A DNA stretch of 64,000 nt, taken from NCBI GenBank assembly GCA_013874835.1, contig CP059430.1:1258864-1322863 (forward strand). The letters run 5' to 3'. The notes under the pieces are model-generated. The model was not told the DNA's origin and made no database searches. It was given only the letters and a program-made list of their open reading frames with translations. Origin of the DNA: Carnobacteriaceae bacterium zg-84 (GTDB taxonomy: Bacteria; Bacillota; Bacilli; Lactobacillales; Aerococcaceae). Both the position numbers and the translations under genes were made by a program. Every line of letters starts with the position of its first letter. The first letter of the stretch is position 1. This document shows positions 1 to 8,958 of this stretch, piece after piece.

Positions 1-754
1 AATAATGATAAGTTTCAACAACATGGTCATTTAATACAAATATTACATTTTTTAAATGAGAGGTAATTTCCAAACATTCTGCTACTACCAATGGATGAAT
101 TTGAAGATATTTTAAACTAGGTACATACACATCAGGTTCAGAATACGAAAATACTTTTTTCAAAAAAACAAATAAGTGATGTGTCTGTTGATCGACTGCA
201 TAATCTTGCCAATCAATCGCATCTTTACTACCTAATGTATACGTCCTACGCTCAAAATACGTATATATTAACTCTGGTATACTTTTTACGACATATAATT
301 TCTGTTTCCCAATTTTTAAAGAAATCAATAATCGTCTATCTCGCCATTGTGTTGTCATATTCAATGTTACTTCTACTTTGATAAAAGACGTATCAATTTC
401 CATTTTTTTAGTTTGTGTATATAACGACTTACTTAAACGATTTAATCGAGCTGCTGTGTCAACAACTTGATGCTTTAATTGATGAGATACACTTCTTTCA
501 TATCCTTGCATATTTAAATATAATTCAGCAGCTAAAATATGTTTACAATAGCCATGTTCTTTAGAGTATTGACAATCACAAATATCCTTTCCTGTACTTG
601 TTGCATCTAAGTAAACAGAAAATAATTGATTGTGGTCTAAAATTTCTGAGAACCATACCGTTGAGGTCGGATACTTCACAATACTCAAGACCCTATTTTC
701 TTGTACTAATTGCTTTGCTTCATCTATCATTTTATTTGATATACCATTGCTCAT
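1..754 (-). CDS. SNF2-family helicase, N-terminal part (SWIM zinc finger), truncated by window edge
   Basis: First 251 codons of a minus-strand gene leaving the window at base 1; ATG at 754 follows GAGGAGG. Residues 59-72 have the C-x-C-x8-C-x-H pattern of a SWIM zinc finger. The following ~170 residues are charged and soluble and resemble the region that precedes the motor in bacterial SNF2 helicases. The ATPase motifs would lie outside the window, so the helicase call is inferred from SWIM plus context. Such proteins are thought to remodel DNA-protein complexes, but the role in Gram-positives is poorly known. A SWIM protein without helicase domains is the alternative. Confidence 0.72.
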   Translation of the reverse strand, partial: MSNGISNKMIDEAKQLVQENRVLSIVKYPTSTVWFSEILDHNQLFSVYLDATSTGKDICDCQYSKEHGYCKHILAAELYLNMQGYERSVSHQLKHQVVDTAARLNRLSKSLYTQTKKMEIDTSFIKVEVTLNMTTQWRDRRLLISLKIGKQKLYVVKSIPELIYTYFERRTYTLGSKDAIDWQDYAVDQQTHHLFVFLKKVFSYSEPDVYVPSLKYLQIHPLVVAECLEITSHLKNVIFVLNDHVVETYHY

Positions 755-828
755 CGTATCCTCCTCACTCAACTAAATTGTAATTTTATCATACCATACT
801 TTTGACCATTACAGTAGTAACTACTCTT

Positions 829-1506
829 TTACTCAACAATAGACACTAGCCTGATTTTCATAATATCTTTATGTAAGGATAAATCCTCAACAATATTGAC
901 TAAAGAAATATCTTTTGGCAAATGAATTGTAAAAATATTACGATACACATTTCTACCGTCCACATTTTGTACATCGAATAAAACATCATTCAATTCAATA
1001 GAATATTTTGAAAAATATTCATTTAAAAAGGCTTTTGTTTCTAGTCTATGCACAAATTGAACTTCTAATCTTTTCACATTCGGAACATGTACAATAAAAC
1101 GGATGATTGTTAAAGAAAAAACAACTGCTAGAAAACTTAAACAAGCAATTTTATAATATCCCATACCTAAAGCAATACCAATGCCTGCCGATGTCCATAA
1201 AGAAGCCGCCGTTGTTAACCCCGCTACTCTTTGTTTCGTCACAACAATTGTGCCCGCACCTAAAAAACCTATCCCACTTACAATAGGGGCTAATAAACGT
1301 ACTTGGTCAACATCTATTTCTGGATGAATACTTAATTTCTCATAAAAAACTGCACTTTGAATAAGAGCAACTGTCGTTGCACCTACACATACTAAAATAT
1401 GTGTTCTAAGTCCTGCCGGTCTACTTTTTCGTTGTCTGTCATAGCCTATAACACCTGCAAAAATAATAGCTAAAACTAATCGAATCGCAATATCTTGCGT
1501 TGTCAT
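829..1506 (-). CDS. MgtC/SapB family membrane protein
   Basis: 225 residues. The N-terminal ~140 are hydrophobic, with the family signature near the start (GVIGYDRQRKSRPAGLRTHILV at about residues 19-40) and four to five membrane spans. The C-terminal ~80 residues form a soluble domain like the ACT-like tail of MgtC proteins. MgtC proteins are linked to Mg2+ limitation, acid stress and, in pathogens, control of the F-type ATP synthase; many Gram-positive members have no known role. ATG follows AAAGGAGG. It is its own transcription unit: a terminator at 1624-1659 separates it from the genes upstream, and a TGG-TATACT extended -10 lies at 1550-1555. Confidence 0.85.
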   Translation of the reverse strand: MTTQDIAIRLVLAIIFAGVIGYDRQRKSRPAGLRTHILVCVGATTVALIQSAVFYEKLSIHPEIDVDQVRLLAPIVSGIGFLGAGTIVVTKQRVAGLTTAASLWTSAGIGIALGMGYYKIACLSFLAVVFSLTIIRFIVHVPNVKRLEVQFVHRLETKAFLNEYFSKYSIELNDVLFDVQNVDGRNVYRNIFTIHLPKDISLVNIVEDLSLHKDIMKIRLVSIVE

Positions 1507-1549
1507 CTATATATCCTCCTTTATGATAACGCTTAATTTCGTAAACTTT

Positions 1550-1558
1550 AGTATACCA
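1550..1558 (-). promoter_or_regulatory. Extended -10 promoter of the mgtC-like gene
   Basis: The minus strand reads TGG-TATACT about 45 bases before the ATG at 1506. No good -35 is visible, as is usual for extended -10 promoters. Confidence 0.5.
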
Positions 1559-1623
1559 TAAACGGTAAAAAATATCATCTATGAAAACATCTAGACAAGA
1601 GCATATTGTTGTACTTTAAAAAT

Positions 1624-1659
1624 AAGGCTCTTCGCCAACTGAGGTTGGCGAAGAGCCTT
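1624..1659 (-). terminator. Terminator of the truB-ribF-hemW-nudix-PnuC-like operon
   Basis: Perfect 16-bp stem (1624-1639 with 1644-1659) and a 4-base loop, followed on the minus strand by TTATTTTT. It lies 14 bases past the stop of the PnuC-like gene. The GGCTCTT...AAGAGCC outer stem recurs at 23512 and, degenerate, near 28551. Confidence 0.85.
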
Positions 1660-1673
1660 CATATAGATTACAT

Positions 1674-2366
1674 TCATTGTTGTTGCTGTTTATGTTCAAA
1701 TGCTTTTTTTTGCCATATATAACATGCTTTTGAGTCAATCACTAATAGCATAAATGTATTAATTAAAATAACAATAACATCATTATTTTGTTTTATCAGA
1801 TATGTCTGTATTTCTACTAGAATCGTAACAATATCAACAATAATAAAGAAAATATACGATGCAGATTTTCCTCTAATTAACAAAAAACGTGCCAACATTC
1901 CTAGTATAAAAACTAAAAAATTACCAATAATTAACACGATGTTTTGTTTGTCTTCTACAATATATGTATATAAAACAAAGAATAAAATACATCCTCCAAT
2001 AGCATTGTAAATCAATGGTTTTAAATCATGTTTATCGGTGTACGTAATGGTGTCTTCAAATTCAATGTAGCCAATAATCGCATACACAGCTCCAATTAAG
2101 GCACTGATTACGCCACCTACTAAATCATATTGAAATTTCACAAAAGCAGTCACAAAACATCCTATAATTGTCACAATATAATAATGACGCTTTAATCCAT
2201 TTGAAAAAACAACACCCATATACGCATCAAAAATATTATTTAAAATAAGCCCAACTACTAAAAAATTCATGCCACGATAGTCTTGAAAAACTGTATAAAA
2301 TGTAAGTAGTAAAAACACGAGAAACCAAATTTTATCAAAATAACTTACCCATTTAGGCTCATCCAT
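1674..2366 (-). CDS. Multi-pass membrane protein, PnuC-like (possible nicotinamide-nucleoside transporter)
   Basis: 230 residues with about seven hydrophobic segments and a Gln-rich cytoplasmic tail, matching PnuC in length and layout. The second half (GNFLVFILGMLARFLLIRGK, then a span ending in IIVDIV) looks like the PnuC fold, but the family's conserved Trp pattern is not clear, so the assignment is tentative. PnuC proteins let nicotinamide riboside diffuse into the cell to be trapped as NMN. The gene is last in its operon, 10 bases after a Nudix hydrolase of the ADP-ribose pyrophosphatase type, and that pairing favours a role in NAD metabolism. Otherwise it is an unassigned membrane protein. 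Confidence 0.5.
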   Translation of the reverse strand: MDEPKWVSYFDKIWFLVFLLLTFYTVFQDYRGMNFLVVGLILNNIFDAYMGVVFSNGLKRHYYIVTIIGCFVTAFVKFQYDLVGGVISALIGAVYAIIGYIEFEDTITYTDKHDLKPLIYNAIGGCILFFVLYTYIVEDKQNIVLIIGNFLVFILGMLARFLLIRGKSASYIFFIIVDIVTILVEIQTYLIKQNNDVIVILINTFMLLVIDSKACYIWQKKAFEHKQQQQ

Positions 2367-2376
2367 GTTCTTCCTC

Positions 2377-2913
2377 CTATTGTAACGCTAAATATTGTAA
2401 GGCCATAATTGTTTTTGCATCAATAATCGTACCGTCTTCAACCATTTCTAAAGCTTTAGATATCTCTATCCATACAATATCTAAAAACTCATCTTCATCT
2501 AATGAAAGTGGATTTTCAACTTCTATTAATTCTGTTGCTTCAAATAACGTAATTTTTTCTGTACAATATCCTGGAGAAACAACAAAAGTGTAAACTTCTT
2601 TCCAGTGTCTTGCTTGATAGTTTGTTTCTTCTTCTAATTCTCGTTTAGCTGCACTTAATGGTTCTTCTTTTGGAGAATCTAATTTTCCAGCAGGCACTTC
2701 AAAAAGTGATTGCTCAATCGCTTTTCTATATTGTCTAACAAGCAATACTTTATTGTCTTTTGTAGCAAGAATACATACAGCACCATGGTGTTTAATAATA
2801 TCTCTTTTGGATATATTTCCATTTGGTAAGCGAACATCATGACTTTCTACATCAAAAATAGCACCATGATACACATTTTTTGATTGTAAGGTTGTTTCTA
2901 TATAATCATTCAT
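2377..2913 (-). CDS. nudF: Nudix hydrolase, ADP-ribose pyrophosphatase type
   Basis: 178 residues. It probably hydrolyses ADP-ribose to AMP and ribose-5-phosphate, clearing a reactive product of NAD turnover. The Nudix box sits around residues 76-97 with the catalytic core REL-EEE and the preceding PAGK typical of ADP-ribose pyrophosphatases. Two deviations are visible: one extra residue between the box Gly and the first Glu (G-x6-E, normally G-x5-E), and Asn where the box normally has Gly after EET. Start ATG follows AAGGAGAAG. It lies 14 bases after hemW and just before the PnuC-like gene. Another nucleoside-diphosphate substrate is possible. Confidence 0.82.
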   Translation of the reverse strand: MNDYIETTLQSKNVYHGAIFDVESHDVRLPNGNISKRDIIKHHGAVCILATKDNKVLLVRQYRKAIEQSLFEVPAGKLDSPKEEPLSAAKRELEEETNYQARHWKEVYTFVVSPGYCTEKITLFEATELIEVENPLSLDEDEFLDIVWIEISKALEMVEDGTIIDAKTIMALQYLALQ

Positions 2914-2927
2914 ACGTATACTTCTCC

Positions 2928-4058
2928 TTATTTTAAAAATGATTGAAATACGGTATCTCCTAAAAAAATACCTCTTTTTGTTAATCGAATAAAATCATGT
3001 TTCATTTCCAATAATCCAACACTCATTAAATATTGGATTGTCTTTCCATAGACACTTTCTAATGAAATACCATATTTTTTTTGAAACTGCTGTCGGTTAA
3101 CACCTTCTATTTTTCGCAATCCTAAAAACAATTCTTCTTCCATAATCTGTTCTTTTGTTAATGTTTCTTTTGAAAAAATAGGAAGTTGCTTTTGTCGTAA
3201 AGGTTCTAAATAGTGCTGAATGGGTCCATTATTTTTATAACGTATTTGATGAATATAGCCATGTGCTCCTGCTCCAAATCCAAAATAATGTCCGTTATTC
3301 CAATATGTTTTATTATGGATGGATTGATAGCCGTCCAAAGCAAAATTACTAATTTCATATTGCTTTCTTCCTGCTTTGTCTAACATTTCCATAGCCAGTT
3401 CATACATGTCTGCATCATCATCTTCGCTTGGTAAAGGAAGTTTTCCTTTTCTCATCAACTGATAAAAAATCGTTTTATTTTCTAAAATCAAAGAATAGAC
3501 TGCATAATGTGGTAAATCCAATGCTAGTGCTTGTTCTAAACTATTTTTAAAAATAGACAATGTCTGATATGGTAGTCTAAAAATCAAATCAATACTAATA
3601 TTATCAAACCCTGCTTTACGTGCATTTGATACAGATTGATACACATCATCAACACGATGACTACGTCCTATTTTTTCTAAAATACGATTATCAAAAGATT
3701 GAACACCCATACTCAAACGATTAGCACCATGCATTTTTAATACAGCCATTTTTTCTAAATTAACATCACCTGGATTAGCTTCTACACTAAATTCTGCTTG
3801 TGGATGAATAGATAAATATTTATGCATACCTGTTAATAGTGTATCCAGTTGTTTAGCTGTTAAACTTGTAGGTGTGCCTCCACCAATATACACCGTTTTT
3901 ATTTCTGTTTTAGGATATTGTTGCATCGTTAACGCTATCTCATCAATCAATAACTGAACATATTCATCAACTGGTTGTCCTTCAATATAAACTTTATTAA
4001 AATCACAATAATAACAAATATGTTCACAAAACGGAATATGGATATAGACTGACGTCAT
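2928..4058 (-). CDS. hemW: Radical SAM protein HemW (coproporphyrinogen oxidase-like)
   Basis: 376 residues. The N-terminus reads YIHIPFCEHICYYCDF, with the CxxxCxxC triad that binds the [4Fe-4S] cluster; the extra CxF-type residue is the HemW/HemN form. A GGGTPTSL glycine motif follows near residue 60, and a winged-helix-like HemN C-terminal domain closes the protein. HemW is a heme chaperone for respiratory enzymes, not a true coproporphyrinogen oxidase, although it is often annotated as one. Its start overlaps the ribF stop by ATGA, so the two are translationally coupled in the truB-ribF-hemW operon. Confidence 0.9.
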   Translation of the reverse strand: MTSVYIHIPFCEHICYYCDFNKVYIEGQPVDEYVQLLIDEIALTMQQYPKTEIKTVYIGGGTPTSLTAKQLDTLLTGMHKYLSIHPQAEFSVEANPGDVNLEKMAVLKMHGANRLSMGVQSFDNRILEKIGRSHRVDDVYQSVSNARKAGFDNISIDLIFRLPYQTLSIFKNSLEQALALDLPHYAVYSLILENKTIFYQLMRKGKLPLPSEDDDADMYELAMEMLDKAGRKQYEISNFALDGYQSIHNKTYWNNGHYFGFGAGAHGYIHQIRYKNNGPIQHYLEPLRQKQLPIFSKETLTKEQIMEEELFLGLRKIEGVNRQQFQKKYGISLESVYGKTIQYLMSVGLLEMKHDFIRLTKRGIFLGDTVFQSFLK

Positions 4059-4999
4059 ATTTGTCCTCTACTTTCAAAATACTCTCTTGCTGAAATTTCA
4101 TCCATTCGTAATTGAGCGATTAAGCTCTTCACGCTATGGAATTTAATTTCTTCTCGTACATATTTTAACCATTCAATTGTAACTTCTTCGTCATAAATAT
4201 CTTCACTAAAATCAAGTACATGTACTTCTACACTTACGACACGATTTTGTTCAAACGTTATATTACGTCCGATAGACGCCATTCCTTTATACCATACGTC
4301 TTTGACTTTTATACGCACAATATAAACCCCTTCAGCAAGTCTGTATTGTTTTTCATCTACTTTAATATTCACCGTTGGAAATCCTATTTGTCGTCCTCGT
4401 GCATCACCATGAATGACATAACCACTAGTCGCATACACTCTACCTAATAATGCATTTGCTTTTTCAATAGTTCCAGTTGATAGCGCTTGACGAATAGCTG
4501 TAGAACTTACTTTCTCATAATCTTGTGTTTGTTGTTCCACAATAATGACGTCAAATGTTCCTTGACTATGTTCGGCTAATGTTTCAATAGTTCCATTTGC
4601 ACCTTTTCCATAACGATAATCAAATCCTGCCACAACATATTTTGTATTAAGATTGATAACATAATCTTGAATAAATTGATGAGGTTCAATCGATGCAAAT
4701 GCCTCTGTAAATGAAACAAGATAGAAAATATCAACACCCATTTGTTGCAATAAAACAGCTTTTTCTTCCACACTTGTTAAATACACTTCTTTTTGCTTTG
4801 TAAATATAACGGACGGATGCTGATTAAAACTTAACACAGCCAATTTATATCCTTTTTCCCTAGCAATATCTCTTCCTGTTTCAATGACTTTTTGATGCCC
4901 TAAATGTACACCATCAAAAAAACCAAGTACTAAAACAATACCTTCTTTTTCAACCTCAACAGGCTGAAATGGATAGGTTAATTTTATAATATTCATCAT
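4055..4999 (-). CDS. ribF: Bifunctional riboflavin kinase / FAD synthetase
   Basis: 314 residues, normal length. It converts riboflavin to FMN and then FAD in the cytoplasm. The N-terminal adenylyltransferase half has GFFDGVHLGHQ at residues ~27-37 and an SSTAIR motif near 165. The C-terminal flavokinase half has GRQIGFPTVNI near 205. Two adjacent ATG codons (4999 and 4996) could serve as start. The first overlaps the truB stop and the 3' end overlaps hemW, giving a tightly coupled operon; truB-ribF linkage is common in Firmicutes. Confidence 0.95.
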   Translation of the reverse strand: MMNIIKLTYPFQPVEVEKEGIVLVLGFFDGVHLGHQKVIETGRDIAREKGYKLAVLSFNQHPSVIFTKQKEVYLTSVEEKAVLLQQMGVDIFYLVSFTEAFASIEPHQFIQDYVINLNTKYVVAGFDYRYGKGANGTIETLAEHSQGTFDVIIVEQQTQDYEKVSSTAIRQALSTGTIEKANALLGRVYATSGYVIHGDARGRQIGFPTVNIKVDEKQYRLAEGVYIVRIKVKDVWYKGMASIGRNITFEQNRVVSVEVHVLDFSEDIYDEEVTIEWLKYVREEIKFHSVKSLIAQLRMDEISAREYFESRGQI

Positions 5000-5901
5000 G
5001 TTGATTCTCCATTACTTAATAACATTTTTTTAGGTTTGATATACCCCGCTCTTTCAGGGTGTTTGTCGTATAACGCTATAATTTTGTCACGATAAACGAA
5101 AAAAACAGGATACTGAACATGGGGCATTTCTTGTAAAATAGCACCATTTTGTACACGTGCATATACCTCATCATCAATCTCACATCGCGGATAATCTAAG
5201 AAAGCTTGTTCAACAGGAATAAGTGCCATTGAAGCATCACTCAATACTTCAAGCTGATGTAATGTAAAACATTGTTCCTGTTTAAATCCTGCACTTTGTG
5301 TACGTGTCAAATCACTCATAAATGCAGGGTATCCCATTTTCGCACCTAAATCAACAGCCAGTGTACGTACATACGTCCCTTTACTACATGTCACAGAAAA
5401 TCGCCACGACACTGTATGATTATCATGTACACTTACATCAGATATACGCTTAAAGTCATATATCACGACTTGACGAACTGGTCGTTCAACCGTTTCATGA
5501 TTTCGTGCATATTCATATAATTTTTTGCCATTTACTTTTACGGCTGAGTACATAGGCGGGATTTGTTGTATACGACCTAACATTGATGCCATTATTGCAT
5601 CAATCTCGTCTGTTGTTGGTATTTTATCAATATTTTTAACAGCCACAATATCGCCGTCACTATCTTCTGTACTTGTTGCTATTCCTAATGTGATTTCTCC
5701 CTCGTATTGCTTTTCAGCATTCAACATAAATTCTACCATTTTCGTTGCACTACCAATGCAAATTGGTAATACACCATCAACATTAGGATCCAATGTCCCT
5801 GTATGTCCTACTTTTTTTGTTTTCAATATTTTTCTTAATTTAAAAACGCAGTCATGACTGGTCATGCCACGTTCTTTCCACAATGGTAATATCCCGTTCA
5901 T
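4996..5901 (-). CDS. truB: tRNA pseudouridine-55 synthase
   Basis: 301 residues. TruB makes the universal pseudouridine 55 in the T loop of tRNAs. The catalytic motif GHTGTLDPNVDGVLP, with the nucleophilic Asp, lies at residues ~34-48, and MTSHDCVFKLRK precedes it as in the family. The C-terminal part is the TruB-type RNA-binding extension. First gene of the minus-strand operon with ribF; its stop overlaps the ribF start. Confidence 0.95.
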   Translation of the reverse strand: MNGILPLWKERGMTSHDCVFKLRKILKTKKVGHTGTLDPNVDGVLPICIGSATKMVEFMLNAEKQYEGEITLGIATSTEDSDGDIVAVKNIDKIPTTDEIDAIMASMLGRIQQIPPMYSAVKVNGKKLYEYARNHETVERPVRQVVIYDFKRISDVSVHDNHTVSWRFSVTCSKGTYVRTLAVDLGAKMGYPAFMSDLTRTQSAGFKQEQCFTLHQLEVLSDASMALIPVEQAFLDYPRCEIDDEVYARVQNGAILQEMPHVQYPVFFVYRDKIIALYDKHPERAGYIKPKKMLLSNGEST

Positions 5902-6104
5902 TTTCTTACCTCATTTCTTAGACAGTATATCACTTTTTACTCATTTTTTCATTATCTAGGTTTCTTCCTCTTTTACAGAAAAATTTTTTGTATACAAAAA
6001 CAAGCGTACATATCTCCTAAAATGATATTTTATACATTTTAAAACTTTTTTATATAATTAAAATCATTTTTATACTTTTCATTTTCCTGATATTTTTAAC
6101 CCTA

Positions 6105-6133
6105 TTGAAAGTCATAAAAAAAAAGCGTATAAT
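6105..6133 (+). promoter_or_regulatory. Strong sigma-A-type promoter of the candidate ncRNA
   Basis: TTGAAA (6105-6110), a 17-base spacer and TATAAT (6128-6133) on the plus strand, while both flanking genes are on the minus strand. A start is expected near 6140, at the first base of the self-complementary segment. No plus-strand ORF follows. Confidence 0.7.
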
Positions 6134-6139
6134 ATAAAA

Positions 6140-6328
6140 TAAGATTGATTTTAAAAGACTTATAGACGAGTAAATAAAAAATGATGAATCATCAAAAAGT
6201 CCACTAATCCATTCATCACATAAACATTTCTATGTATTTTTATTCACTTTTCTGTATGTAGCATTACCTTAAAACCACAATCTTATAGCAGAATGTTTAT
6301 AAGACTTTAAAATCAATCTCCTTTTTCT
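6140..6328 (+). ncRNA. Candidate structured RNA, 6S-like
   Basis: Segment of ~185 nt whose ends pair: 6142-6164 with 6298-6319, a 22-bp nearly perfect closing stem. Inside, AGTAAATAAAAAAT (from ~6169) can pair with ATTTTTATT.CACT (~6237-6250), and an inner 8-bp stem joins TGATGAAT with ATTCATCA. The 3' arm is followed by CTCC and five T's (6322-6326). A consensus promoter starts transcription at the 5' arm. Length, end-to-end pairing, the unpaired middle and the CCTTAAAAC stretch in the 3' strand recall 6S RNA, the RNA that traps housekeeping RNA polymerase. The family call is inference; a MITE or another small RNA is possible. Confidence 0.55.
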
Positions 6329-6351
6329 AATTATCTCTCATCCTAATTCCA

Positions 6352-6391
6352 AAAACCTATAGAAATTGCTCCCACAATTTCTATAGGTTTT
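6352..6391 (-). terminator. Hairpin terminator at the end of the sensor kinase gene
   Basis: 17-bp stem (6352-6368 with 6375-6391) whose promoter-proximal arm contains the kinase stop codon (6381-6383). The minus strand continues with a short T run. Confidence 0.65.
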
Positions 6392-8084
6392 GGTTTTTTG
6401 GCAACCATAATGTGATTGCTGTATATGTATTTTCTTGTGATACTATATCCATTTTATAAGGCTGACCATAATATAATCTTAAACGTTCATCAACGTTTTG
6501 CAATCCCACACCACCTAATCGTTTGTGAGATGTCATATCCTTTGTGGTTTGTTTTATACCACGCCCATTATCCTCAATATTAATACCATAATGTGTATCT
6601 GTTTCTGTCATAAAAACACGAATCATCCCTTTTCTATCTAAACCTTTAATACCATGATAAATCGCATTTTCAACGATTGGTTGTAAAATAAGACGTGGTA
6701 CTTTGATGTCTTTACATTTTTCTAAAAGTGTAATCTCATATTCTAATTGTTCTTCATAACGTTGTTTTTGAATAAATAAATATTGACGAATGTGGTCAAA
6801 CTCATTTTCTAAAGTCATCAATTCATTTCCTGCATTTAAAGATAATCTAAAAAATTGTGCCAGCGCTTTTGTCATACTCACCACTTTTTGACTATCATTA
6901 AATTCTGCCATCCAAATAATCGTATCCAATGTATTATAAAGAAAATGTGGGTTAATTTGACTTGTTAGTGCCTGTAATTCAAAATAACGAATATCTCTTT
7001 CTTTTTCTTTAATTCCTTCTAGTAAACGATTGATTTCATCAAGCATACGGTTAAAATATAAGGATAAATCTTGTACTTCTTCACTTCCTTGAATGACCGC
7101 TCTTGCTGAATAATCCCCATGTTCAATTTGATGCATTGTTTGTTGTAATTCTTTTAATGGTCTTGTCCACTTTCTAATCAGAATAAGCAGAACACCACCC
7201 GTTACAACAAAAATAAAAATCCCCGACAAACTAAAGGCAACAAGCAAATGTAATTGAACATCTTTTAATTCAGAAAGTGGTACAACAGCAACCAATTCCC
7301 ATGTGGATTTACCTAGTTTATTTGATTGCACATAAGTATACTGCCCATTCATATACCCCATTTCTGTTTCTTTAATACGCATGATTTCAGATAAATTATG
7401 ACGGACTTCTTCTGTTTGATTAGCGGATTGATACAAAATACGATTGGTTTGGTCTACAATAAATAATTCACCATTATCTTGTAAATTTAATTGTTGCAAA
7501 TAATCATCAATACTATCTGATGAAACATCCATTCGTAAGACACCTATGTTTTCTCCTTTTTCATCGTGAATATCTTGTGTCATGGAAATCACTTGTATCT
7601 CTTTATTATCTTGCTTTCTTTTCATAGACGTTAATACCGCAACGCCTTTTTGTTTAATGGCTTCTGTATACCATTCTTCTTCCATCATATTTTTAGATAA
7701 AGACATATCCATACTATCTAAATTTGATAAAACGCGTCCGTCTTTTGTAATGAGTACAATGGATAAAAATTGACTATCTGTTTTTAAAAAAGTATGAATA
7801 ATTTCTAGTGATATGTTTTTATTTTCTGTTGTTTCATGCAACATATAAGACCGAATGGATTCATTATTTGATAAAGCATACGTACTTTGCCGTAATCTCT
7901 CTAAATAAGAAGATAAATCATGATTGACTCTATCCAATACTTGTTTCGTATTTTTTTCTGTCATATCCACAATAATTTGAGATGCCATGGCATAATAAAA
8001 ACCACCTATTCCAACAAGAAATATAACCATTATCGTAAAGACATACAAAGAAACTTTGTAAGCTAAAGATTTTCGTTTCATCAC
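6381..8084 (-). CDS. Sensor histidine kinase (Cache-HAMP-HisKA_7TM/YesM type)
   Basis: 567 residues. Membrane spans at ~14-34 and ~280-303 enclose an extracellular Cache-like sensor domain; a HAMP linker and coiled coil follow. The kinase is of the LytS/YesM class: the phospho-acceptor His is in QINPHFLYNTLD, and the ATPase has NAIYHG, DNGRGI and GVGLQNV. It should phosphorylate the response regulator encoded just upstream, whose stop overlaps its start. The ccdA-tlpA-msrAB-regulator-kinase order matches streptococcal loci in which this pair is ZmpR/ZmpS (TCS09), so a link to envelope redox stress or carbon supply is plausible. The ligand is unknown. Confidence 0.88.
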   Translation of the reverse strand: MMKRKSLAYKVSLYVFTIMVIFLVGIGGFYYAMASQIIVDMTEKNTKQVLDRVNHDLSSYLERLRQSTYALSNNESIRSYMLHETTENKNISLEIIHTFLKTDSQFLSIVLITKDGRVLSNLDSMDMSLSKNMMEEEWYTEAIKQKGVAVLTSMKRKQDNKEIQVISMTQDIHDEKGENIGVLRMDVSSDSIDDYLQQLNLQDNGELFIVDQTNRILYQSANQTEEVRHNLSEIMRIKETEMGYMNGQYTYVQSNKLGKSTWELVAVVPLSELKDVQLHLLVAFSLSGIFIFVVTGGVLLILIRKWTRPLKELQQTMHQIEHGDYSARAVIQGSEEVQDLSLYFNRMLDEINRLLEGIKEKERDIRYFELQALTSQINPHFLYNTLDTIIWMAEFNDSQKVVSMTKALAQFFRLSLNAGNELMTLENEFDHIRQYLFIQKQRYEEQLEYEITLLEKCKDIKVPRLILQPIVENAIYHGIKGLDRKGMIRVFMTETDTHYGINIEDNGRGIKQTTKDMTSHKRLGGVGLQNVDERLRLYYGQPYKMDIVSQENTYTAITLWLPKNQNL

Positions 8085-8827
8085 TCACTATCTCCTTTTT
8101 GAAATTTCTTAGGTGACATACCAACAATTTGTTTAAATCGAATAGAAAAATAATTCACATCATCATACCCGACTTTTTGAGCCACTTCATAAATTTTTAA
8201 TTCACTTGATAACAATAAAATTTTGGCATACGCAATACGTTTTTCTGTTACATAATCTTGAAAAGACATACCGAATTGCTTTTTGATGAGTGTGCTTGTA
8301 TACGTCGATGCAAACCCCAACCAATTTGCTAATTTCACTAATGAAAAGTCAGGTTCTGTAAAATGCTCATTAATGATTTGTTGCATTTGATTTTGTTTAG
8401 AATCATTTATTTGTGTATCCACAACTTCTAAAAGAATTTTATCTTTTTGCTCTTTTTGAATATTTAAAATAACCTTTTTTAAAATAGTTTCAACATCTTT
8501 TTTAGATACTGGTTTTAAAATATAATCATCAGCCCCTAATTTCAAAGCAGCCAAAGCATAATCAAAATAGTCGTATCCTGTTAAAAAAACAATATGTATT
8601 TCTGGATAATATTCTTTTGTTTTTGTTGCCAATGTAATGCCATCCATATTGGGCATATTGATATCTGTTAATAAAATATCTACATGGTTTTCTTCTAAAA
8701 TATTTAATGCTTTTTCTCCTGAACTCGCTTCAAGAATCGTTGTAATACCTAATGACTGATAATCTACGAGTTGCGTTAATCCTTTTCGAATAAATGATTC
8801 ATCTTCTACAATTAAAATCGTGTACAT
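8081..8827 (-). CDS. Response regulator, receiver plus AraC-type DNA-binding domain
   Basis: 248 residues. The receiver domain spans 1-120, with acidic pocket E8-D9, phospho-acceptor D55 in LLTDINMPNMDG and the conserved K in YILKPV. An AraC-type double helix-turn-helix fills ~145-245 (ASTYTSTLIKKQFGMSFQDYV and VGYDDVNYFSIRFKQIVGMSPKKF). The linker between the domains is short, a compact form of the YesN family. Its stop overlaps the kinase start by four bases. An extended -10 promoter lies at 8849-8857, so the pair is expressed apart from msrAB. Confidence 0.9.
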   Translation of the reverse strand: MYTILIVEDESFIRKGLTQLVDYQSLGITTILEASSGEKALNILEENHVDILLTDINMPNMDGITLATKTKEYYPEIHIVFLTGYDYFDYALAALKLGADDYILKPVSKKDVETILKKVILNIQKEQKDKILLEVVDTQINDSKQNQMQQIINEHFTEPDFSLVKLANWLGFASTYTSTLIKKQFGMSFQDYVTEKRIAYAKILLLSSELKIYEVAQKVGYDDVNYFSIRFKQIVGMSPKKFQKGDSE

Positions 8828-8848
8828 CTGTTCACCTTCTTTGTTCTT

Positions 8849-8857
8849 ATTATATCA
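8849..8857 (-). promoter_or_regulatory. Extended -10 promoter of the two-component system
   Basis: The minus strand reads TGA-TATAAT, ~22 bases before the regulator's ATG and just past the msrAB terminator. No convincing -35. Confidence 0.55.
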
Positions 8858-8958
8858 CAAATTGAATGATCCTTTTATCAATCAATATTAGATAACTGCT
8901 ATGATTCTGTACTATTAAAAAATTTTATCACCAATATTATTTACTATAAAATCAAAAA

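Noticed and set aside
1-754. SNF2-type protein as part of a defence system
   Set aside because: Only the N-terminus is visible and the neighbours in the window are ordinary metabolic genes; no other defence gene is seen.
6142-6319. Inverted-repeat-bounded segment as a MITE
   Set aside because: No target duplication flanks it, and a consensus promoter starts exactly at its edge, so a structured RNA fits better; MITE kept only as alternative.
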